A stretch of DNA of 64,000 nt from Epiperipatus broadwayi (Eukaryota > Onychophora > Udeonychophora > Euonychophora > Peripatidae), in contig JAQFVV010000316.1 of NCBI GenBank assembly GCA_028023455.1, forward strand, positions 1 to 64,000, given 5' to 3'. Positions 44,141 through 56,091 of this stretch are shown piece after piece (the first letter of the stretch is position 1; each line of letters starts with the position of its first letter). A program made the position numbers and the translations under genes. The notes below the pieces were generated by a model that did no database searches, had not been told where the DNA came from, and worked only from the letters and a program-made list of their open reading frames with translations.

Positions 44141-45240
44141 TATTTATGTATAAAACTATGAACTAATCCCCTGAATCATGACTTACCATCCATGGGGTTT
44201 AAGTAAACCTATAGTTTGAAAAAGTATTGCTAAAAGAATTATAATCACATGCAAAAATTTTATGAGCACCATGTCTCATCAGCTATTTTGCCACCTTCGT
44301 TACCCAATCATTGTCATTGTTCTTTCAAAATTTATTATTGCACTTTCTTTTTCGTATCTGCATTATTCTACTCTTTTGTTCACTGTTATTGATGTTTAAA
44401 TATGCCGATTTTAAAAATTAAATTATACTGTATTATGTATATATATGTTAAACATAGCACAATTTATATACCGTATGTTATCAATGGTTTAAAGTATTCA
44501 TGGAAAAGCTTCAATTGGCAGTTTATCTTATTGATGACAACCACTAAGATAGATAAAACAGAAGCTTAAACAATATTCAAATTAAATATTCATTTTCATA
44601 TGATAAGAGCACAAAAACACTTAAAATCTTAAATGAGAACATAGATATTTGGAAAATAAAATGAATTAATGTCAATTGCAGCTTTCCACAGATAAGACAC
44701 CCTGGAAAAATATTATGTATTAGGAGTAGTGTTTTCGCTGCTTCTGCTATATTTGAGAAAAGATTCTTAGTACAAGTACACTATTTTTCTGTACATAATG
44801 TGTATATATTTCCAGGTATGATATTGAAGAATTGTTTTATGCTAGAGGATATTTCCAAATACACATGTATATTTGGCACTGAAAGTGTTCACCATTATAT
44901 ATAAATATATATCAAATACCAAAAGCTAAACTACTCATATAATAAGTCAAACACACCAATTCTTAATTAAATCATTCCTTGCCAAGATATATATCTGGCA
45001 TAAAGTAGCATAACACAAAACATATACTAGACTACCCTTCTCACAATTTTAAACAACATTCTAATTACTTTTCAACAAAATGGGAGGTTGCATTTATAGA
45101 TTTATACTTGTTTCAGAAAGTATCGTTTTTATTTTTAACATTTTATTAGAAATGTGCAGTTTCTCCAATCACGTTCATATTAATTTTTGAATCCAAAAAA
45201 AACACCATATCCTTCATGCAGTAAATGATTTGAAATCATT
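44141..45240. other. AT-rich spacer, no gene seen
   Basis: No ORF with domain features and no named repeat. Confidence 0.45.
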
Positions 45241-46360
45241 CTTTTTAGGGGATCTTTCAGTTAGATCATATCTTTTAGATACCAACTTAATGCCTTTTCA
45301 ATTTTAATCAAAAACATTACTATTAATGAAACTAGCAATTTCAAAAACAAACAATAATAGCTTGGATTAACTTTTCTCTTTCCACAAATAGATGTTTCAT
45401 TTTTATTAAGCAAACAGCTTATTTCTGAATATATTTCTTTTACAATTAATAATTTTCATTCTGTCATTTGAATAAAACATTGTGAATTTTTTTAGGTTTA
45501 TCAGAATTGCTACTATCATTAGTTTTTGATTTGAGGCCATTTCAATTACCCCCCCCCCTGCATAATGCAATATTTCCATTGCAGCCATGTGACCAAATGA
45601 ATGCACATGACTGAGAGCACATCAAGACAAAAAATGGATGCCATCATACCAGGAAATAATATGTTCATAATTTACATCTTTCAATTGTTTTATACATTTT
45701 AAAGTTTTTAATGGCTGTTTTTTTTTTGAACAGTGGATAAGTGAAGCAACATATTTCGAAACAGTGGATACAAGGATTTAGATGTTAATATTTTTAATAC
45801 CAGATATTTTTGATTTAATTAATTCACAAATAGTGATGATTGTTGAATAGCAGGAATTTGATCTAGCAATATATAAAAATTAAGTCAAATATACTTTTTA
45901 AAATCAATAATGCAAATTATTTCCATCTCTTTAGCAAATATTGATAATGGGGAAAAACAAAAATAGCACATTGTTTGCAGAAACCAAATAACATAACTTG
46001 CAAAGGTTTCAGCAGGTAAGTCTTCAGTATAATGACTCATTATTTTAAAGGCTTTTTTTTACCTGTTCATTTCTTTTAATATGAACACATTTATTTTAGG
46101 CAATGATATAATTTTCTGGTTGAATATTTTCAGGGATCATAAGAATTGGAATCTATTTTAGTGAAATCAGTAATCATCACGTTAAATTAGAAGTCCATTG
46201 AACTTTATAATAAAGCCTGCAAAATAGTTAACAATCTGATCAAAAATATCATCAGCTTTACTATGATGTAAAATATCCATAGCATAACAGCAATTATATT
46301 GACAGAAAGTTTCCAACTTGATAAGATCTTATGATTCTTCTAAGTCATTCAGTCTAGGCA

Positions 46361-46508
46361 TTTGATCCAATTAAAAAAAAGTACATTATAATACTTATAT
46401 CATTCAATATTTGATCCAATTAAAAAAAAGTACATTATAATACTTATATCATTCAATATTTGATCCAATTAAAAAAAAGCACATTATAATACTTATATCA
46501 TTAAATAT
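46361..46508. repeat. 49-bp tandem repeat, three copies
   Basis: The unit begins TTTGATCCAATTAAAAAAAA and starts at 46361, 46410 and 46459. The copies differ by one or two bases, so the expansion is recent. Confidence 0.95.
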
Positions 46509-46727
46509 TTGTTCGACCGACAAGTCATTAAACAATAAGGGCTGAGATTCCTTATTTATCCATGAAATAAAAAAATTAGCAGACACAATGTTGAAGAAAA
46601 TCTTTTGAAGAGGCCAGTGATTAAAAATATTAAATATTGCTATCAATTCTTCCAAATTTTCATTCACGATAATAATATTTACTAAGGCAATAAACCTAGA
46701 GTGTGTACTTGAAAATGCGAAGATAGG

Positions 46728-46775
46728 GACCTCTACAGGTCTTAACCACAAGCTTCCGCTTTGGAAGAAAAGAGG
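46728..46775 (+). repeat. Short dispersed repeat (partner of 34354-34400)
   Basis: GACCTCTACAGGTCTTAACC and ACAAGCTTCCGCTTTGGAAG, the inverted counterpart of 34354-34400. Confidence 0.65.
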
Positions 46776-46924
46776 GAACCCAAAATTCACGATAATATAG
46801 GGAAAAACTATTCAACATTAATCACTCTATAATTAGAGAAATAAACGGATTTTCTAGTAGTAATTTCTGGAAAAATGTTGCTATTAATAAACTAAGGAAG
46901 ATGAATTTAAAAAAAATATAGAGT

Positions 46925-46985
46925 ATTGCTACTCACGTTTTGCTTGTTTTAATAACAGTTATAAGCAAGCATAAGAAATGGTGAT
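46925..46985 (-). repeat. Family D fragment
   Basis: AACAGTTATAAGCAAGCATA plus GGTGATCATGTGATG matches 14043-14086, part of family D in reverse orientation. Confidence 0.5.
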
Positions 46986-49900
46986 CATGTGATGCTTATT
47001 GACTTAAAATATACAGTAGTTGAGATCAAACCTAAAGTAGCCATAAAAGTTTTTTACATATATATAAAATTTATCCCACTTTTCTATGGAGAAGTTGAAA
47101 TCTCCAAAAACAAACAGTAGCCATAGAGTAACACTTAGATGAAACTTGATATAGCTAAATTAATTAAGAAAGCAGATAATAATAATAAAAACTTATTGAA
47201 ACTAAAGTACTAGGCATGAATCAATAATTTTAAAATTTATTATTTTCAATGCAATTTCTTATGCTGTCCCAGCATTCAAAGCAAAAGACAATTTCATTGA
47301 AATATTTTGAAAATAGTATTAGTTTAATTCGATTTTAACTAAAACTACGATATCAAAATTATTCACAAAATTTGTGGATTTCATTCTATGAATTAAGTCC
47401 TCCTATATTAAAAGGTAAATATGTTTTAAATTTATGATCAATAAATAATACTTACTTTGAATTGTTTTCATATCTTAGACCTCATCTGTTCTATTTATAT
47501 GGTCCTGATAGCACCATCGTTTCGATATTACTTTCATATTGTTTCAATTGTTATGAGCTTCCTTTTTCAAAAGATAAGATTAGTGAGATTTCACATTCAC
47601 TTAAAAACTCTTCTTCTTTGAATTACATTATATAAAAGTTATTGAATTCCAAAAAAATGTTATTCACATTAATTTCATTATATAGAAGTTATTGAATTAC
47701 AAAAAATATTATTCATATTAACTTCTTCATATCCTAAGATTCTTGTTTGACTACGAATCCTTCCACTTCATTCATTTCACGGATCAACATTTTATAAACA
47801 CAAACATCTGATGATCCTTACATTATTCTGAGCACTATATACAATATTATCTCTTTTATTACTTGTGATTACAAACTTAAGAAAATAATATACTTGAACG
47901 AGCTCATTAAAGATAGTAGTGGGATAACCTGGCCTAAAAAACTTAAATCTTCTGATTTGTCCCTCTCTAATATGCTAAGTGCACAGAAAATGGAACAGAA
48001 ATAAAATGTAAAAATTAAAATCATTAATTAATTTTCATGGGTGAGCCAAAATTCAAACTTACTACTAAATTTAAATATGGTGGCAATGTTTTCAAAGTCT
48101 TGGCAAACGTGTTAAGGAAAACCAAAGTACTGGGTTTGAATATATATATTTTCAATGATATTATTCTTAATAGCTAGTCAGTCTTTAACACTAAAGTATG
48201 CCAAAAAAAAAATATCCTTTGCAAAAAGCTAAATCTACCAAGTCTGAGATTTACTTTTTTTGAACATATCAAAGTATTTAGTGTAAACAAAAATTCATCA
48301 CTTCAATAGTTCTGCCAAATGACAACATATCATTAGACTTTCAAAGTTTACTATAGTAGTGTATTTCTTCTCTCTACTCTACTGCCATATTTTACAATGT
48401 TATCAATTTGGGTCTAGATGGGAGTGCATTAATCAAGGATTTGCTATTTAAAGTTGTTAGAACCAATTGCAGTTACCTTTAATTCATTTTTTACTATCAA
48501 GTTTTTAGCTTGAAATTAAAAAAAGGTACAATTTAAACCCATTCCACCCTTAGATCTGATAACAAATCAGAAACTACATTTTAGTACCACCAACTTGATT
48601 GTACATGTAGGCACCATTTTTATTTAACTAGAAATGTTAGTACCAAACACAAAAAAGCTTGATTTCCAAATTTTATTTTAACAAGAACATTTCTATGTGT
48701 TACTTTAGCACCATCTATTGTAAACTTGAGTTATTGGTGGTTATCAGATGTTAGTGCGATTTAATCTTTACTCTGACTGGTTTCTGGCTTTTCTTCAGGG
48801 ATTTTTGAATTTCTACCTAAAATCTTAATAGTAAGAAAGGAATTAAAGGTGGCTGGCGACCAGATGCAAAACAGCATTGGTTTAAGCTCTGAATCCAAAG
48901 ACAAATGCCAAAATTGAATTATCACTTGACAGTTCAAACTTACAATAGATGGTACAGCGTAAAGAAATAGACTATTTGAATAAAAGAAAAAATAGATGTC
49001 TCAAGGATTCTTGTGTTATTAAGTAGAGCAAGCTAATAGAAAATGTGCTAGAGATGATATATATTGTAATTAATAGTGATTTATGCTATCAGAATGGAAT
49101 TAAAGCAAATAATTTTCTATTTTGTGAATAATCAGAAGTAATTAATAGCCCTGTGACTCAATATTTTACCATCTCCACGGTTTATCATCCTTTACCATTT
49201 TGACAATGTTTAACATAAAGTTTGCCCATAGGATTATTGACAAAGTGCTGCTTTTTTATACAAATTTGCATTATCTCTAGTTGCTTTATGTTTAACAATG
49301 AGCTCACTTTGATATATACTATTATTCCACCGTAACTGATTAAAATAATTTTGATTCGTCTTCCTTTTTTTTTGTCGAATTTCATCTAATAAGTTCTCAA
49401 GAGATTAGAATTATTGCATTTAATAAATTCTGAACATTTGCAATGACTTGAAAAATAACAATGCATTCTGAACCTACCCTGGTACCTCTCTGAGGAGTGC
49501 CAAAGCATGAAACCATAGTCAGGGGTTGGGGAGGGGGTTCCTGACAGAGATATTTTAAATGTTTTCTCTGGCTACGCATTTAACACAAAGTTTGTTGAGG
49601 AATTGGAAATCCTCATTGTTTATAACTTACAAGCTTAAGAGAATAGGGTCATGTGATCTATGACTCTCATTTTGACTGTCCTACTTATTTTGTTTCAAGT
49701 TTGAGAATTATATAACCGAAAATCTTACGTTTAAAGATTTCTACATTTTTCTAATCATTGAGTATTTAGATATACTCTCTTGGATAGAAGCACTTATAAA
49801 AGACAATAAATTAACAAATTATCAATTAAATTCAGACTCAATTATTCTAAATTAACATTTCTACAGAGAAACTTGCCAGTATACTAAGTTATTATTATAT

Positions 49901-52710
49901 ATAACAATTACCATAACTTTTTTTTAAATATCTATTTCCCACTGAGTTACGTACCATTCTTTCGTTGTTTTTGACATCACATATTTCAATGAAAGTTACC
50001 TTCTGTTTCAATTATACTATTATTACATAATTTATATAGATAAAATTTGGTAATTATTACCAGTCTTTCTGTAATCATTTATTATAAGAATCAATTGTTA
50101 TAAATTTCTCTCTGCATTAACTGTAAAGAATGGATTGTGTGATTATACAATTACTGTTAAATGCACAACAATTCTAATTCTAATCTTTCTAAGTTTTTTG
50201 TATTTTGCCTTCTTCATTGCCACTTTTCTTTCTTTTTCTTCTAAAATTATGGCCATATTCATTTACAAATGACTGCTAATAATGAGTTTTTATCTACATT
50301 GCTTACATTATTCGAATAAAAAATATTTATTTCTACATATTTAACGACTTGGGTTTTTTTTAGTCAATTAAATGCATATTTTTTTTTAAAAAAAAAACTA
50401 TTAACGCTACTGATTTTAAAATATAACATTAACAATCTCTCATAAAAAAAACCCAACTAAATAAATAATATACTGAAAATAATATTCAGAGAAAACTTCG
50501 AAAATGCTAAATATAACCTTAATGCATTTTCGATACTGAAAACTCTTGTCAAAGGCACCAAAAATGCTCAAACATTATATTCAAATTTTGGAATATTGCC
50601 TTTAATATATTATGTGACAGTTTTTTAGGTTTATTTATAAATTTAATAAGTAAGACAAAATGCAAAAGATTAAAAAAAAAAATTATATGAAAATAATTAA
50701 GATTAAAAATAAATATTTTATTTATTTTTTACAAAATTATTAAAATGTATTGTTTTTTTCAAAATTTATTACACGATATTTATTTTCTTTATAAAACAAA
50801 AAAAAAAAAATCATATTTTTTCTAATGCTTGTAATCCCAGTAACTGTAATCCATTACTAAGAGTTATTCGAGCACAATGAAACAGCAGCAACCGAGCCTA
50901 AAATAGCAATAGAATCAAAACAAATAAATAATATATATATGTCAGGTCAAATTCTCCAATCAAAATTCATTACCATCATAATTTTTCTAAAATTAGATTT
51001 TTATTCTTAAATAAAACAAAAAAAAAATCCAATTTAAAAATTAATCCAATTTAATAACTTTTAATTTTAAATTAAATCCCAATTTTATTACAGACCAGAA
51101 GGCACATATTGCTTCAAATTTGTGAATAACACCAGATTTTGATTATTTTCATAAATTTTTCTATTTTATGGACTGTGATAAATCTAACGAGAAAATAACA
51201 AGCCAAATTTAAATTTGGTTATTGATTTTAAATTAAATTCATCAAACACATAAGTTATTGCACAAATACGTAAATTAAATAATATATATATATATAAATA
51301 AAGAAGCTACCTAATAATTGTAGAAATTGTCAATGCAAGTAATGCATTTTTTTTTTCTGTGAAGAAAATTAAAATAAATACTAATTGAAATATAAGGCCT
51401 TTAAAAATAAATAAATCATTAATTGATTTATATGGTTTAGCACAATAGTATGAAGAATAGGTTCAAGGAATTATTTCTGGAATGATTATTAGAGAAGCAA
51501 GTTAATTGCTGTGTATAATCTGCCAATAGACTTTCCAGAAGTTAATCACGTGATTATATATGCAATTCAATATAAAAATTACACCACCTATATCTAGGAG
51601 ATACCCGGAATAGCATATAATTAAGTCATTGATTTCCATAGAAATACATTCTTTTACCTTTTTTTAAACTGCTTTTTCACCACATTAACATTCTGTTAGT
51701 ATTTTCATTTGTAAATTCTACAGAAACAATAACTACTGTTTTATTGACTTTTTCCCTATATGTCCTATTTAGTTTGTTCCATGTCAACATCCTTATATCA
51801 GCACAACATACTTTCAAATTCAATTCTCTTTCCTCCATGATTCTCATATGTTGGATTACATTATTTTCATAGCAATTCCTTTCTTCATGTATTGTTCAAT
51901 TCTTCAAGACAATGTTAATAGATATTTCTTACAAATAAAATTTTGTGAATTGTTTCCACAAAAACAAGAAGAAAACAAAATCATGTTACAGTTTTCAGTA
52001 CATTACATGAACGCCATGATGACAATCAGTTAGCATATTGAGAGTTAATTCCTTAATTATATGGAATTTTGGCATTTTAGGAATTGCATGCAGACAAACA
52101 TATATACTTGATAGGTAACAGATTTGTAAATGGCAATGGACAAAAAAACCTTTCATCACTTGTAAGTAATAGTAATAACAAATGATGTGTCAGTGAGCAT
52201 TATCCTGCTAAAAAATCAACAGATAATAAAATTTCACACATAAATAATAAACGATCAATTAGACATTAACATATCATAAGATGACTTATTATGACATTGT
52301 CACGAATAATATAAAAATTAGCCATGATATATCATCATTCAATACAAAAAAAAAAACCATTAGTCATACTAGCCAAACTTATTCAGGACAACTTAGGAAA
52401 CACTTCAAAGACCATTGAAGCCACATTTCTTCTATACAATCTTAGTCCATTATAACTAATGATAGAAACATCTAACATGAACAATCTATTTGTTGAATAT
52501 GATCTTCCTGATTTTCAGTGACAATTAAATATATCATGAAGTCCAAGATGGATATGTTAGATAGTCTCACCATTTTAGGTTGATTGCAACAACTATCATT
52601 AGATAGATTATTTTATTCTGAATAGACTAAAAATATACTTTTTTAAAGCAGATTTTATTACGTTTTTCTTTAATAGTTTGATGTTATATCACATATAGCT
52701 TCCATATTAC
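46986..52710. other. Long AT-rich spacer, no gene seen
   Basis: No ORF with domain features. Local items: an inverted ACCATCTATTGTAA pair at 48709-48723 and 48945-48958; the short repeat at 49480-49525 (CCAAAGCATGAAACCAT) shared with 39120-39190; A-runs near 50380 and 50800; a TATATATA run near 51283. The rest is featureless. Confidence 0.45.
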
Positions 52711-52993
52711 ATAGAAGAAAACTCTCCAAACAGTAGTGTCACTCGGGGCAAGCCAGAGTAATCAATGAATGCAGGAAGGTTTGTGCATAAAATCCCCATC
52801 TAGTGCCTACTCATCCAATATCCCAAGACTAGTTTCTAGCTTGTGGCTTTCATCAGTGAGGAGCATTGGATTTGAGAGCACTGCATCTAGATCTTAGGAT
52901 CTAATGCAACTCTCCAGCAGCCACCTTTTACTTTTTTAGCTAACTATAAAGCTTTGAGTCCAAAATGAAAACACAATACGGTTTTCAAGCTAA
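52711..52993 (+). repeat. Dispersed repeat family D, about 280 bp
   Basis: It contains AACTCTCCAAACAGTAGTG, TAGTTTCTAGCTTGTGGC, TTTCATCAGTGAGGAGCATT and CAGCAGCCACCTTTTAC. The same order recurs at 53705-53985. No internal Pol III boxes were seen and there is no ORF. Confidence 0.8.
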
Positions 52994-53147
52994 GCTCATC
53001 ATCTTATAGTGATATAGATCTGAATTCAGTTCAGCATCCATACTTTTTGGTATCTTTAGTTCTTTATAACCACAATCACCACAATCCTATTGAGCAGAAT
53101 TGGTATTAAACCATCAAACATCTTATGATCACCATTCTTTATGCATA

Positions 53148-53215
53148 TACAAGATGTTTTTCAGAGGCAAAACTCTCCATACAATAGTGCCACTCAGTGT
53201 AGGCCAAAATACGTA
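53148..53215 (+). repeat. Family D, 5' fragment
   Basis: CAGAGGCAAAACTCTCCATAC and AATAGTGCCACTCAGTG match the start of the two fuller copies on either side. Confidence 0.7.
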
Positions 53216-53704
53216 TACCATAACTGTTTCTTATTAATGGTCCAGGTGGAATGTACCCATCAATGACCTTTACTGTAGATAAGGGGAATTGAATGTGATT
53301 ATCATAAAAATGGAATTGAAATATATGATTATTATTGTAGTGGCTTCAAATCGTGCTGATGAGGATCTTAAAACACTAAGTATTTTGGTCTATTCAGATA
53401 TGTTGGTAGAATAATTTGTTAATGACAATACATTTTGTTTTTGAAGAGACACAAAGTTTATAACTGCATGATGTTTATACACTTGGATAAATAAATTTTT
53501 ATTTTATTTTTGAGTGTAAATCTCTAAAAAATAAATAAATAATCAAATGATTTTATTGTTTCTTGGCTTGTGGACCCCCCCCTTCTGATCTTTCCCTTTT
53601 CTTGCACAATTTTCTATTTGCAGATTGTGGTTGAGCTATTTTTAATGCCTGCCCTCCCAAAACTATTACGTCAATGGTATGACTTGATTATTTTTTTGGG
53701 GGAG

Positions 53705-53985
53705 TAAAGGTATTTTTTCATAAATAGGACTTTTCTTGGGCAGTAGTAACTTTCTTCCACAAAGTAGTACCACCTAGTGCAAAATCTAATAATCGATAGA
53801 TGCTAGAAGATTGTGCAACATTATCCCTATCCAGTGCCTCCCCACCCACTATCTCCAGGCTAGTTTCTAGTTTAAGGCTTTCATCAGTGAGGAGCCTTGG
53901 ATCTGGAAGCAGTATACCAGAATCTTTATCTGGTGCACCTGACCAGCACCCACCTTTCACCTTTCTGGATAACTATAAAGCTATC
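53705..53985 (+). repeat. Dispersed repeat family D, about 280 bp
   Basis: It matches 52711-52993 throughout: AGTAGTACCACCTAGTGCA, GATGCTAGAAG, CTAGTTTCTAGTTTAAGGC, TTTCATCAGTGAGGAGCC, CAGCACCCACCTTTCAC. Confidence 0.8.
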
Positions 53986-54466
53986 AGAATTTTTTGGAGG
54001 TTTTAGGTTAGTTAACTTTTTTGCTATATCAGTGAAGTGCTCTCATGGATGAAATATGCATAAGAAAAAAATGCATGAAAATTTGGATTACAGTAAAAAC
54101 ATCTTTAACGCAGCTTTGACTGAACTTAACTAAATCGTCTGTATATGATATTATTTTTCCATGGTTTATTATATGTAATATGTTTACAGAATAACTAGCT
54201 CTGGACCATGCATGTGTAATATAATTTGATTTTTTTTTTAAATAATGGAATAAATATATTTGAATGATGCTTCATTTACACAAAATCAAGATTTAGTATT
54301 TTTGTTTTTTAATGTAATACTACATATTTTTTTCATTTGTAGAAATATTTACTTTTAAAAATGCAAGACAATTCTCTTTTTTTATGACATTATACTGATA
54401 TCAAATAATAAAAATATTTATTTAATACTTTATGTATATTTAAATAATAAGTGTAATAATGCTCAA
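53986..54466. other. AT-rich spacer, no gene seen
   Basis: No recognisable feature. Confidence 0.5.
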
Positions 54467-54555
54467 AGAGGTTGCCTTGACAACAGTTTGAAATTGTTGA
54501 CTGTTATCTATAGTAGGATTGTCTAAGTGTTGACTGGTTTCTAATGGTTTAGTAT
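54467..54555 (+). repeat. Dispersed repeat family I (also 14588-14672)
   Basis: GAGGTTGCCTTGACAACAG and GGATTGTCTAAGTGTTGACT, the same order as at 14588. Confidence 0.6.
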
Positions 54556-54850
54556 ACTATATAAACATATTTAATAACTTGAATCCAAAATCAAATACAC
54601 TTCAACTCAGCTGGCTTTCAATAGTGGTCAATAAACAAATACCAAAATATTCTAAAGTAAAAGGAAAGGTTCCAGACTGTTAAGTACTTTGGAATTGATA
54701 TCTTGGATGTAAAAATAAAAAATATGATTGGAATATAATGCTATCTTCACTACAATGTAAAAAATTCAACTGACAAATAAGCAAATTTATTTGCTATAAA
54801 ATATACTCTTTTATACATTGTACAGGCTTAAACCTGCATTTATATATGTA

Positions 54851-55770
54851 ATATATGCAGGATTCGAACTCACTTTCACACGACCCACTACTCTCAGAGC
54901 CATCTCATATTTCTGACCCACCGGATCACACACATGTTGAAAAGATAAATAATCACCAATATACATATTTAATGCTAAACCAGCAATCATCAGTTGATCT
55001 AGATTACTATCCTCACACATATATACAATCAGTGCTCAGCTTTATATTAAGATAGCCAATCTTCATACTTTAATGGACAGGCTTCAAACTAATCCAACTC
55101 ACAACTCTTCAGCCTTCCATTTCATTGAAAATCTGATGATGGAACATTCAAAGCCCTTGTTAGTGCCAAGGTTGTCATCCTACCCAAGTTGACATATTAG
55201 TCATTCTGACCTCTCATGTACAGGAGAATAATCCATTTATACATACATATGCGAGGGATGGGCAGACCTTTTACACACATAAATATATTGTACAGGCTTA
55301 AACCTGCATTTATATATGTAATATATGCGGGATTCGAACTCAGACTTCCACATGACCCACTATTCTCAATGCCACCTCATGTATAAATGGATTATTATTC
55401 TGTACATGAGGGGTCAGAATAACTAATATGTCAACATGGGTAGGATGACAACCTTGGCACTAACAAAGGCTTTGAATGTTCCATCATCAGATTTTCAATG
55501 AATGGAAAGCTAAAGAGTTGTGAGTTGAAATAGTTTGAAGCCTGTCCATTAAAGTATGAAGATTGGCTATTTTAATATAAAGCTGAGCACTGATTGTATA
55601 TATGTGAGAATAGTAATCTAGGCCAACTGATGATTGCTGGTTTAGCATGAAATATGTATATTGGTGATTATTTATCTTTTCAACATGTGTGTGATCAGGT
55701 GGGTCAGCAATATGAAATGGCACTGAGAGTAGTGGGTCATGTGAAAGTTTAAGTTCGAATCCTGCATATA
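54851..55770. repeat. Large inverted repeat made of family A copies (arms about 390 bp)
   Basis: Arms 54851-55243 and 55380-55770 are near-perfect inverted copies. Outer ends: GCAGGATTCGAACTCAC at left and AAGTTCGAATCCTGC at right. Inner ends: AATAATCCATTTATAC at left and GTATAAATGGATTATTA at right. The 137-bp middle holds a third partial copy (55287-55380) repeating the outer end. GTTCGAATCC resembles a Pol III B box, but it sits at the outer end facing outward rather than as a SINE 5' head. Confidence 0.85.
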
Positions 55771-56082
55771 TACTCTTTTATATTTTTTTGAATATTGAAA
55801 TTAATCAGAGCTGTTTGAGTAAAATCTAAAGGCTGTTTTAGCTTACCTGAGATAATTGTGCATCGACATTCTTTATGTTTAATGTTTTGTATGCAAGATT
55901 TACAAGTGAACTGGAAAAAAAACAAAAACAAAAGTACATTGTAATAAAAAAATAACTACTGAATAATTTATATTGATACAATTAATCATATACTCATAAC
56001 ATAATAGAATTTATACATTGCAAAAAAAAAAAAAAAGTGTGAAAAGTGGAATATTTATATACGTATATAAGTTATTTTATGA
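55771..56082. other. AT-rich spacer before the intact LINE
   Basis: It has an A-run near 56021-56034 and no gene. Confidence 0.5.
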
Positions 56083-56091
56083 TCTATTGAA

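Larger units (their letters stand above)
45241..46800 (-). pseudogene. Possible degraded transposase-like coding remnant, uncertain
   Basis: Several minus-strand stretches read like eroded protein in shifting frames. The clearest is 46790-46449 (113 codons): FALVNIIIVNENLEELIAIF followed by NHWPLQKIFFNIVSANFFISW. Further down, LIKLETFCQYNCCYAMDILHH and DDIFDQIVNYFAGFIIKFN occur near 46200-46320, and FASYVIWFLQTMCYF near 45960-46010. The pattern RF.ALV....EELI recalls the RW..R..AL block of hAT-class transposases. This is only a resemblance. The 49-bp tandem repeat interrupts the region. Confidence 0.25.

Noticed and set aside
46361-46508. CRISPR-like array
   Set aside because: The units are directly adjacent with no spacers, and this is an animal genome; it is a minisatellite.
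53718-53960. 80-codon ORF with plausible composition
   Set aside because: It lies entirely within a family D repeat and is not conserved as a frame in the sister copy at 52711-52993.
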